Shown piece after piece: positions 4,132-9,923 of a stretch of 20,123 nucleotides of DNA. A program made the translations under genes and the position numbers. Positions within the stretch are counted from its first letter, which is position 1. The number at the start of each line of letters is the position of its first letter. This DNA comes from a virus, in IMG/VR virus record IMGVR_UViG_3300027911_000079, positions 1-20,123 of that record. The stretch is one strand, 5' to 3'. The notes beneath the pieces are model-generated. The model was not told the DNA's origin, did no database searches, and was given only the letters and a program-made list of their open reading frames with translations.

Positions 4132-5742
4132 ATGTTCGTCCCAAGAAAACATCAAATTGAATGCGTACGCGCACTCACGTCGTATAGCGACGGTCGATTC
4201 AGCGTCGGCGAAGCATGCGTCGCATCCGGCAAGTCCGGGATGTTGGGGATGCTCGCCACGCATTACAGCCAAGCTGGCCGCGTATTGATCGTTGCGCATA
4301 ACAAAGAACTGGTAAAGCAAAATGCAGCAGCGGCACGTTTGCTAGGACTGAACCCCGGCATTTGTTCGTCATCGATCGGCACCAATGCGTTTGCGCGCGT
4401 AACGGTCGGGACGATCGGCACCATCATAAACAGGGTGCGCTTGTTCCGGGACGTTGTCGCCATCCTGGTAGACGAGGTTCACCGCGTGCCGCCAAGCAAG
4501 TCCTCACAGTATCGCTGTCTGTTCGACGAGATACCGCACGCCAAGATTCACGGGCTCACAGGTACGCCATTTCGCGCGGACGGGAGCGGTGATCTTGAAC
4601 GAACCTTTGGCCCCATAGTATTCCGATACGCATTTCTGGATGCGTTGCGGGACGGGTACGTCAAACCGCTCGTACCGGTTGATGCCGGAGAGGATGAAAC
4701 CATAGACGTTGAAGGCTTGAAGACTACAGCCGGAGACTTTGATCTCGACGAAATGGCTCCCAGAGCGATGAAACTTGCTCCGAGCCACGCACGTACAGTT
4801 GTAGATGTCATGCAAAAAATGAATCGGCGTCGTGTGCTCGTGTTTTGCTGCAATATCGCACATGTCGATAGATTAGAGCAGGAATTTCGTAAAATCGGCA
4901 TGAAGGTACTCGGTGTTCATTCTCGGTCGGAACTTGGGAAACGCGACAAGTCAGTTGAGGCATTCCGATCCGGGCACGTCCCTATACTCGTTTCGTGCAA
5001 CATGTTCACAACTGGATTCGATGTGCCGGATATCGACTATCTTGCATTCTGCCGAGCGACAAAGTCAGCGGTCCTGTATGCGCAAGGCTTGGGACGAGGT
5101 GCGCGACCGACGCCATACGCGGTCAACTGCCTGGTATCCGACTTTGGCGGCAACATACAACGGCACGGCACCCTGGACGCAGTTATGGCGTCCCCTGGGC
5201 GCATGCTCATATGCGACGCAGAGCCGTGCCGCACAGAATGGGAAACATGGGAGAGTGGCAGAACGTGCCCCGGATGCGGAACGCTGCACAGAAGCGCACC
5301 GACATGTAAAGCATGCTTTGAAAAATTCGATCCGCACTTTCACGGCATGCGTTGTCCACATTGCGGTACACAGCAATCAACCATAAAACAGTGTGCCGCT
5401 TGTGAACAACCATACGCAGCATTTTTGCACCCGACGTGCCCGTTTTGCGGGTTCGACAACAGCGCAGTTACGTCGCCTGGTAAAGATTTGAAGACTCGCG
5501 GAGGTGAACACGAAGCTGTAAACGTCCACAAAATCATCGAAAGCGATCCTTGGCAAGCTATCGTATCGCCACCGATCAAGCGGAATGGTGGCTGGTTACT
5601 TACGACGAAATTCACGACAGCGCTATGGAACTATGAAATACTGCCAGACGGACCGCATTCGGTTTATCTCAAACGATCGCCGAACGGTCGATACATCGCA
5701 GCCGGAATTTACGACGTAAACGGACAGATCCACCAGAGGTAA
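4132..5742 (+). CDS. Superfamily 2 DEAD/DEAH-type helicase with zinc-ribbon C-terminus, 536 aa
   Basis: The protein is an ATP-driven nucleic-acid translocase or helicase, probably acting in phage replication or recombination. N-terminal RecA domain: PRKHQIECV, Walker A ASGKSG (K34), DEVH (114-117, motif II) and LTGTPFRADG (from 142, motif III). Second RecA domain: VLVFCCN, TTGFDVPDIDYLAFCRAT (motif V) and QGLGRGARP (from about 318, motif VI with arginine fingers). Residues about 361-441 hold six Cys pairs (CDAEPC, CPGC, CKAC, CPHC, CAAC, CPFC), three tandem zinc ribbons. A C-terminal domain of about 95 residues has no obvious match. The fold resembles phage helicases of the UvsW/RAD25/type III restriction R-subunit group. 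The ribosome site is weak. Palindrome copy 5 encodes CKACF in the ribbons. Confidence 0.92.
   Translation: MFVPRKHQIECVRALTSYSDGRFSVGEACVASGKSGMLGMLATHYSQAGRVLIVAHNKELVKQNAAAARLLGLNPGICSSSIGTNAFARVTVGTIGTIINRVRLFRDVVAILVDEVHRVPPSKSSQYRCLFDEIPHAKIHGLTGTPFRADGSGDLERTFGPIVFRYAFLDALRDGYVKPLVPVDAGEDETIDVEGLKTTAGDFDLDEMAPRAMKLAPSHARTVVDVMQKMNRRRVLVFCCNIAHVDRLEQEFRKIGMKVLGVHSRSELGKRDKSVEAFRSGHVPILVSCNMFTTGFDVPDIDYLAFCRATKSAVLYAQGLGRGARPTPYAVNCLVSDFGGNIQRHGTLDAVMASPGRMLICDAEPCRTEWETWESGRTCPGCGTLHRSAPTCKACFEKFDPHFHGMRCPHCGTQQSTIKQCAACEQPYAAFLHPTCPFCGFDNSAVTSPGKDLKTRGGEHEAVNVHKIIESDPWQAIVSPPIKRNGGWLLTTKFTTALWNYEILPDGPHSVYLKRSPNGRYIAAGIYDVNGQIHQR
5308..5319. repeat. AAAGCATGCTTT palindrome, copy 5, inside the helicase gene
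   Basis: The only full copy inside a clearly essential coding region. In frame it encodes KACF of a zinc ribbon (TGT AAA GCA TGC TTT). A shorter 10-bp copy, AAGCATGCTT, lies at 5859-5868. Confidence 0.6.
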
Positions 5743-5745
5743 GAC

Positions 5746-5910
5746 ATGCGATACTGGTACCATCCCGAAAGCGACTGTTTGTGGACAGGTCCGGACAGTA
5801 CAGATGAATGTGCACGCGGAGATGTCCTGGTTGAAGAACTGGACGAACAAGAGTATTTAAGCATGCTTTTTAAGACACCAACCAACGATGGGAGACCACG
5901 ATGTATGTAG
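5746..5910 (+). CDS. Small hypothetical protein, 54 aa
   Basis: AGAGG lies six bases before the ATG, just past the helicase stop. The protein begins MRYWYHPESDCLWTGPDSTD, is acidic in the middle (DVLVEELDEQEYLSMLF) and ends GRPRCM. The 10-bp core AAGCATGCTT of the regional palindrome is in frame here, encoding the LSMLF part. The end overlaps the next gene by ten bases. HPESDC...WTGP at the N-terminus resembles the YCHPHEE part of the next protein, so the two may be distant relatives. The function is unknown. Confidence 0.6.
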   Translation: MRYWYHPESDCLWTGPDSTDECARGDVLVEELDEQEYLSMLFKTPTNDGRPRCM

Positions 5911-6086
5911 CCGAAGGAGACTGTGTGTACTATTGCCACCCGCACGAAGAAGGAACGCGAGAACTTTTCTTGACCGTGCACCCGACGAAAGACTCCAGCA
6001 AAACAACATGGGAACAAGCCGGTGTATTAGCGCGCATGCTGAACAACGATGCAAGCATGCGATACCGCGTTGTCGGCGGCGCATAA
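5901..6086 (+). CDS. Small hypothetical protein, 61 aa
   Basis: GGGAG at 5890-5894 gives a good site for ATG 5901. The protein begins MYVAEGDCVYYCHPHEEGTR and contains ELFLTVHPTKDSSKTTWEQA, then GVLARMLNNDASMRYRVVGGA. Two Cys and two His near the N-terminus (C8, C12, H13, H15) could bind a metal, though that is speculative. It is the last gene before an 80-base gap with a promoter-like sequence, so it may end a transcription unit. No terminator hairpin is seen. Confidence 0.65.
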   Translation: MYVAEGDCVYYCHPHEEGTRELFLTVHPTKDSSKTTWEQAGVLARMLNNDASMRYRVVGGA

Positions 6087-6104
6087 ATTATTGCATAACA
6101 GGGC

Positions 6105-6134
6105 TTGACGCGCCTCTGTTGCAGTGTCATACAC
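6105..6134 (+). promoter_or_regulatory. Candidate promoter with GTGTCATACAC dyad
   Basis: TTGACG at 6105-6110 is followed at 17 bases by CATACA (6128-6133), a poor -10. The -10 lies within GTGTCATACAC (6124-6134), whose arms GTGT and ACAC form a dyad. The same TGTCATACAC occurs on the - strand at 15061-15070 in the divergent promoter of the ribbon-helix-helix gene, suggesting a shared operator. It serves the gene at 6167. Confidence 0.4.
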
Positions 6135-6166
6135 ATCGCGTCGATCGACAAACAGGAGCACCGAAA

Positions 6167-6604
6167 GTGGAACTGACATTTACCAGCATCGAAGAAGTGA
6201 GAGACTTTGTCGCGCAACTCAAAGGCACGCGCCGCGGGAAAGGCGAGACCGAAGCCGAGACCACCGAAGCACCGCGAGCACCGGCACCGATCCAGCCTCC
6301 CGGCGCAGCTCCGCAGGCTGCGTTTGGACCGACGGGGGCCGTGGGCGTGGCAGGCTTCCCGGCCGCTCCCGGACCGAGCTTCCCCGCAGTGGCCCCGGAG
6401 ATCGGGCCGCTAGTCGCCCGCATCAACGCGAAGATTGACGGTGCCGTCGCGAGCGGTCAACCGACGGATGCCGTCCTGGGATGGTTCCGGCAACGTTGTG
6501 GCGCGGAAGCTGCCAACGCGACGCTTGACCAGATTAAGAGCCATTTCCTCGCGAAGCTCTCCGTTGCGCACCTGGAGGAAACCGCGAAGCTGATGGGCGC
6601 CTAA
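6167..6604 (+). CDS. Hypothetical protein with Ala/Pro-rich linker, 145 aa
   Basis: AACAGGAGCACCGAAA precedes the GTG at 6167. Upstream codons in the same frame (to 5888) overlap other genes and are rejected. The N-terminal 20 residues (VELTFTSIEEVRDFVAQLKG) form a strand and helix. A charged then Ala/Pro/Gly-rich linker (about residues 22-80) follows. The C-terminal 60 residues are helical (IGPLVARINAKIDGAVASGQ ... FLAKLSVAHLEETAKLMGA). A two-domain protein with a flexible linker suggests a scaffold or binding role, but no family is recognised. The codons here are more GC-rich than in the neighbouring small genes. It is followed by a structured intergenic region. Confidence 0.75.
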   Translation: MELTFTSIEEVRDFVAQLKGTRRGKGETEAETTEAPRAPAPIQPPGAAPQAAFGPTGAVGVAGFPAAPGPSFPAVAPEIGPLVARINAKIDGAVASGQPTDAVLGWFRQRCGAEAANATLDQIKSHFLAKLSVAHLEETAKLMGA

Positions 6605-6614
6605 CGAAAACCGG

Positions 6615-6678
6615 GAACCTCCTTTGGTTCTAGGTCCTGCGTCACGGTCCGTCTTTGGAAGGTTGGCACCGTGACGCA
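6615..6678 (+). other. Two intergenic stem-loops
   Basis: In the 101-base gap between genes there is a short hairpin, GAACC (6615-6619) pairing with GGTTC (6626-6630). After it comes a longer hairpin, TGCGTCACGGT (6638-6648) pairing perfectly with ACCGTGACGCA (6668-6678) around a 19-nt loop. No T run follows, so this is not a standard intrinsic terminator. It may be an mRNA processing or leader structure, or a binding dyad. Confidence 0.55.
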
Positions 6679-6705
6679 CTCCGCGAAACATGAAAGGATG
6701 CCGTC

Positions 6706-7170
6706 ATGAGCGCTCTTGATTACGCACCGCCAGCGCAGCGCCCCGCCATTGATCTTGACGCGGAGCACCGCCGGCGCATCGCAAAACAGGACCAAGTTCT
6801 CGCAGTCGCGAAAGTACCCGCCGATCCAGACATGGAACACCGCCAGCGCATGATTAGGCCGGATGTGAAGGAAGCAATAAGAACACAGGAACCAATAGCA
6901 GAACCGGACTGGGAGTACGGCGCAGAGGGTATCATCCCGAAAGCACCGATTGTGGACACACACATCAATCTAGCCGCTTTGGAACGGGAACTTGTCGCCG
7001 ATCCGGAGCGTGAACATGCGGCTGCATTTCTGCGACTGACTTACGGCGTCGTAATGAGCATGTGCCGCAGGATCGAAGGCAAGCCGCCAGACGATCCAAC
7101 ATACGATGAAAACGTGGCCAAACTGGCAGCAAAGATGTACTATGCAGCCGCGGCAAAGGTGGCAGAATGA
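6706..7170 (+). CDS. Hypothetical protein with D-x-EH-type repeats, 154 aa
   Basis: GAAAGGATGCCGTC precedes the ATG. The N-terminal part holds loose repeats of an acidic-EH-basic unit: LDAEHRRRI, PDMEHRQRM, PDWEYGAEGI and PEREHAAAFLRL, spaced 24-45 residues apart. The last repeat leads into a helical segment with CRRIEGKPPDDPTYDENVAK and LAAKMYYAAAAKVAE. The repeats suggest internal duplication of a short helix, perhaps a peptide- or DNA-contacting unit, but no family is recognised. The TGA overlaps the ATG of the next gene (ATGA at 7167), so the two are translationally coupled. Confidence 0.75.
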   Translation: MSALDYAPPAQRPAIDLDAEHRRRIAKQDQVLAVAKVPADPDMEHRQRMIRPDVKEAIRTQEPIAEPDWEYGAEGIIPKAPIVDTHINLAALERELVADPEREHAAAFLRLTYGVVMSMCRRIEGKPPDDPTYDENVAKLAAKMYYAAAAKVAE

Positions 7171-7376
7171 ATACACAAGCACAGAGCGAGCGCATTGCCG
7201 AACTTGAACAGCAACGTGAGGAACTACTTGAAGCGCTGGACATCTGGAAAGAGCGCGCCGCATGGCAGCCGGAAAAGCCACCGACAGTTTGTCCGCATTG
7301 TGGAAAACCGGCTTCGGACGTTGCTTATGGCGGTACCTGTCAGATGGGCGGATGCCCATTGGGAGGGGATTTGTAA
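7167..7376 (+). CDS. Small coiled-coil and zinc-ribbon protein, 69 aa
   Basis: The start is in an ATGA overlap. Residues about 5-33 (SERIAELEQQREELLEALDI) form a heptad-rich coiled coil. Residues about 40-63 contain CPHCGKPAS and then CQMGGCPL, a Cys pattern for one zinc ribbon. This coil-plus-ribbon layout is common in small phage proteins and resembles Lar-type restriction-alleviation proteins only loosely. No function can be assigned. The TAA overlaps the next ATG as TAATG. Confidence 0.7.
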   Translation: MNTQAQSERIAELEQQREELLEALDIWKERAAWQPEKPPTVCPHCGKPASDVAYGGTCQMGGCPLGGDL

Positions 7377-7552
7377 TGGCAACGCAAGCGATGATCGAGG
7401 CGGCGGCTGAAGCTGGCTATGAAGATGTCCGCAAAGATCATCCTGCGTGGTTGTCATGGAAGGATTTACCGACCGATAGCCCGAACAGCGTCCGTTCTAC
7501 GTGGATCAGGTTTGCCAAAGCCGCCCTCGCCGCCGCCGAGCGCGCCGCATGA
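7376..7552 (+). CDS. Small hypothetical helical protein, 58 aa
   Basis: The ATG overlaps the previous stop (TAATG), with GGGAGGGG ten to seventeen bases upstream. The protein begins MATQAMIEAAAEAGYEDVRK, includes HPAWLSWKDLPTDSP, and ends in an Ala-rich helix (FAKAALAAAERAA). It resembles the short phage proteins that start with an Ala-rich helix and contain a WxxLP turn, but I cannot name a family. Its TGA overlaps ATG 7549, which opens a frame of only 16 codons (to 7599) that I do not call as a gene. Confidence 0.6.
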   Translation: MATQAMIEAAAEAGYEDVRKDHPAWLSWKDLPTDSPNSVRSTWIRFAKAALAAAERAA

Positions 7553-7578
7553 CAGTCGATATCGACAAACCTGATCCA
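7502..7578. repeat. 13-bp inverted repeat
   Basis: TGGATCAGGTTTG (7502-7514) is perfectly complementary to CAAACCTGATCCA (7566-7578), separated by 51 bases. The left arm is in the 7376 gene and the right arm follows its stop. Confidence 0.6.
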
Positions 7579-7620
7579 AGCGGCATACCGGAAGAATGAT
7601 AATTTTCTGGAGTCATCCCT

Positions 7621-7920
7621 GTGACCTATGATGCGGGACAGCCATGTTGCGCCGAATACGGACGGTTGGTAAAGCGCATCCAAGAACTTGAGGCCAACCA
7701 AAACAAAGCAAGTTCTGCGAGCGAGTTGATCGCTGAACTCACCACCGCGAATGCTGACAAAGCACTTGATATGCCAACTCGTGATTTGGCAGGACGTGCC
7801 GCTTGCGGCAAGGCGTACCTAATTGGGCTTCAAGTGCGACAGAGCGTCATCGCACTTGAAGCCCAATTAGGTACGCTGACCGGCATGTTAAATGATGCTC
7901 TCCTGGAGAAAACATCATGA
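7621..7920 (+). CDS. Small coiled-coil protein carrying a perfect hairpin, 99 aa
   Basis: TGGAG (7608-7612) precedes the GTG at 7621. The N-terminus has CC at residues 9-10 (MTYDAGQPCCAEYGRLVKRI) and a coiled coil (QELEANQNKASSASELIAEL). Residues about 65-86 (YLIGLQVRQSVIALEAQLGT) are encoded by a perfect 27-bp inverted repeat, so the first and second halves of this stretch come from complementary DNA. The TGA overlaps the next ATG (ATGA at 7917). No family is recognised. The N-terminal design is typical of small phage coiled-coil proteins. Confidence 0.65.
   Translation: MTYDAGQPCCAEYGRLVKRIQELEANQNKASSASELIAELTTANADKALDMPTRDLAGRAACGKAYLIGLQVRQSVIALEAQLGTLTGMLNDALLEKTS
7813..7876. repeat. 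Perfect 27-bp inverted repeat with 10-nt loop
   Basis: The left arm is 7813-7839 and the right arm 7850-7876. All 27 positions pair (for example GCGTACCTAATTGGG against CCCAATTAGGTACGC), around the loop CAGAGCGTCA. The pairing breaks at 7812/7877 and 7840/7849. The structure lies wholly inside the 7621 gene. It would form a very stable hairpin in single-stranded DNA or mRNA. There is no T run, so it is not a typical terminator. Confidence 0.95.
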
Positions 7921-8099
7921 GCAAAATCAAAGGTTCCGGCGGCTCTTTGCGGCCAACATCATCCGATAGTTGGGAATTCTGTAGCAACAGCGAGAATGGA
8001 GATTTTATCATTTTGACGTTAACTCTCAGTCAAATCCTTGCGTTGGGAGAGCAATGCAATCGGATTGTGTATTCGAAATTTGCCGGATTGAAATTATAG
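7917..8099 (+). CDS. Small hypothetical protein, 60 aa
   Basis: CTGGAGAAAACATC precedes the ATG, which overlaps the previous stop. The protein begins MSKIKGSGGSLRPTSSDSWE, with a beta-like stretch GDFIILTLTLSQILALGEQC and the end RIVYSKFAGLKL. It has two Cys residues and no signal or transmembrane segment of usual length. No family is recognised. It lies 11 bases before the DUF2800 gene and is probably in the same operon. Confidence 0.65.
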   Translation: MSKIKGSGGSLRPTSSDSWEFCSNSENGDFIILTLTLSQILALGEQCNRIVYSKFAGLKL

Positions 8100-8110
8100 C
8101 GAGAGACGCC

Positions 8111-9064
8111 ATGAACAAACACGAAATATTCTCCGCATCGTCGGCCGCAACATGGCTGGAATGCTCATGGTCCGCGTTGAATGCCGTTCCGGAGCCGCCA
8201 AAGAAGGCAAGCACGATCGCAGCCGCAAACGTCGGAACGGAAGCGCATGCCGACATGGAGGCCGGCGACAATCCGGAGGTGGAATCGTTTATTGAACAGC
8301 TTGAAGACCCGTGGCTCACCGTGCGAGAATACCGCGTTAAAGTGACTGATGATTGCGGCGGGACGCTTGACATATTCTCGCACGGTAACCAGCGCGGCGC
8401 ACGCGTTGCAACGATTATTGATGCTAAATTCGGCAAATGGGACATTCCTGCGTACCACAACAAGCAACTACTTACATACGCCGCTGCTCTGCTCGCGAGC
8501 TGTTCGGCCGAATGGTGGCGCCTTGTGATCTTCCAGCCGAATGGCCTGGATGAAGACCCGTGGAAGCAATGGATGGCGCACCGTTCGGAGGTGGAAGCGC
8601 ACCGCATGCGCATCCTACGCGCTGTGGCTGACCGCAGCGCGCCAAAGCCCGGTCCACACTGCCGGTGGTGCAAAGCTTTCCAGGCATGTCCTGCGATGGC
8701 CACCGATGCGGGCTTCGTCATGGGCGCCATGTCGCGCCGGATCGAAGACCTGACCACGGAGGAGCTTGTTCGATTGCTGCGGCTGATTCGCGCTCTTGGT
8801 GACGTAAAGGACGTTTACGAACAGGCATTGACGACGCATTTGAAGATGGGGCGCAATGCGGACGGTGTAGTGCTCAAATCAGGCCGAAGTTTCCGCGCCT
8901 GGAATGATCCGATACAAGCCGCAACCGTCCTGATGCAGCATTACGGTCCCAAAGGCGTCAAGCCGTTAAGTCCGGCACAAGCCGAAAAATTGGGTATCGA
9001 AGGCAAAAAGTATGCTGCCATCGCAGCTCACAAACCGGAAGCCGATCTCAAAGCGAGTTATTGA
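8111..9064 (+). CDS. DUF2800-type PD-(D/E)XK nuclease, 317 aa
   Basis: The protein is probably a Cas4/RecB-like exonuclease used in phage replication and recombination. FSASSAATWLEC at the N-terminus, GTEAHADME (about 42-50), GGTLDIFS (about 83), IIDAKFGKW (about 103-111, the D-x-K catalytic pair) and QLLTYAAALL form the RecB-type core. Cys18, Cys184, Cys187 and Cys193 (CRWCKAFQAC) are placed as the four ligands of an iron-sulphur cluster in AddB and Cas4 relatives. A helical C-terminal half has LTTEELVRLL and LKSGRSFRAWND. I chose ATG 8111, behind GAGAGACGCC. Its neighbour is a DUF2815 SSB, a frequent pairing in phages that also carry a PolA-type polymerase and a VRR-NUC nuclease. Confidence 0.9.
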   Translation: MNKHEIFSASSAATWLECSWSALNAVPEPPKKASTIAAANVGTEAHADMEAGDNPEVESFIEQLEDPWLTVREYRVKVTDDCGGTLDIFSHGNQRGARVATIIDAKFGKWDIPAYHNKQLLTYAAALLASCSAEWWRLVIFQPNGLDEDPWKQWMAHRSEVEAHRMRILRAVADRSAPKPGPHCRWCKAFQACPAMATDAGFVMGAMSRRIEDLTTEELVRLLRLIRALGDVKDVYEQALTTHLKMGRNADGVVLKSGRSFRAWNDPIQAATVLMQHYGPKGVKPLSPAQAEKLGIEGKKYAAIAAHKPEADLKASY

Positions 9065-9093
9065 CACTAGGCGTTGAGTAGTGTACGCGTACA
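9061..9093 (+). promoter_or_regulatory. Candidate promoter with TGTACGCGTACA palindrome
   Basis: A perfect -35 hexamer TTGACA (9061-9066) overlaps the end of the nuclease gene. The 12-bp perfect palindrome TGTACGCGTACA lies at 9082-9093, where the -10 region would fall. No good -10 hexamer is seen. The 68-base gap before ATG 9133 supports a regulatory role for this start of the SSB/methylase/polymerase unit. Confidence 0.4.
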
Positions 9094-9132
9094 GCGTTGA
9101 ACTTTTGGCAAATTGAACAGAGGACAAAACAC

Positions 9133-9900
9133 ATGGCACAGCGACAATATGAACAGGCAACCGTCTTCAATGTTCGCATCGCGGACATGCGGCATTTGTG
9201 GATACCAAGTGATACGTACAAAGGGCAAAAGACGCAGAAACCGAACTATTTCGGGATGTTCCTCGTGAAGAAAACGCAAGCGGCGTGGCACACCGAGCCG
9301 GCGTTGGCTGGAATTGCGCAAGCTTGCGGAAAAATCTACCAGAACAATCCGCACATCCTGCAGTGGCCCGTAGTTGACGGCGACATGCCGAGTCCGGAAG
9401 GCAAGTCGTCCGAATTCGCGAAAGGACATTGGTTGTTTTCGGCATCATCTGGCAACCCGCCGACCGTGGAAATTGTGCAGCCCGGCGGTGCCCTCGTGAA
9501 ATTGACGAACAAAATCGGTGTGAAATCCGGCGACTATGTCATGATCGGCGTTACCGCCGCCGTAAAGCAGAACGATCCGCGTGGCGTCAAGCTGTACCTC
9601 AACGCCGTCGTGTTCTCCGCTCCGGGCGAGGAAATCGTATTTGCCAATTCCGTGAGTGGTGCCGAGCTGATGCAGCAAGCGCAGAAACAGGGTCTTCAAG
9701 TCGCCGGGTTCGGGCCGACGCCTGGGGGCTTCGCAGCGCCGGGAGGCTATGCGCAATCGTCGGGTTTTACGCCACCGGCCGGAGGGTTTGACCCGCCACC
9801 GGCCAGTCCTGCAAACCAGGGGCCGGCTTTCGGTGGGAATGCGACATACCCTTCTAGTCCCGCACCGTTCACGCCGCCCAATCCGTTCGCGTCGCGCTGA
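9133..9900 (+). CDS. DUF2815 single-stranded DNA-binding protein, 255 aa
   Basis: The protein likely coats single-stranded DNA during phage replication. CAGAGGACAAAACAC precedes ATG 9133. The N-terminal domain (about residues 1-185) begins FNVRIADMRHLWIPSD, has KTQKPNYFGMFLVKKTQ and a later VMIGVTAAVKQNDPRGVKLY LNAVV block. These features fit the OB-fold DUF2815 family, whose phage Enc34 member is known to bind single-stranded DNA. The C-terminal about 65 residues are rich in Gly, Pro and Phe (GFGPTPGGFAAPGGYAQSSG) and end NPFASR. This flexible tail lacks the acidic tip usual for SSB proteins, so partner recruitment may differ. Confidence 0.88.
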   Translation: MAQRQYEQATVFNVRIADMRHLWIPSDTYKGQKTQKPNYFGMFLVKKTQAAWHTEPALAGIAQACGKIYQNNPHILQWPVVDGDMPSPEGKSSEFAKGHWLFSASSGNPPTVEIVQPGGALVKLTNKIGVKSGDYVMIGVTAAVKQNDPRGVKLYLNAVVFSAPGEEIVFANSVSGAELMQQAQKQGLQVAGFGPTPGGFAAPGGYAQSSGFTPPAGGFDPPPASPANQGPAFGGNATYPSSPAPFTPPNPFASR

Positions 9901-9923
9901 CCAGCAGAGAAGCAAGGACGGCC

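Noticed and set aside
5888-6166. Upstream extension of the 6167 gene
   Set aside because: It would overlap the gene at 5901 completely and cross the promoter-like gap. A good ribosome site lies directly before GTG 6167.
7549-7599. 16-codon frame with ATGA overlap
   Set aside because: Too short to call without comparative support. It also overlaps the right arm of the 13-bp inverted repeat, which explains part of its sequence.
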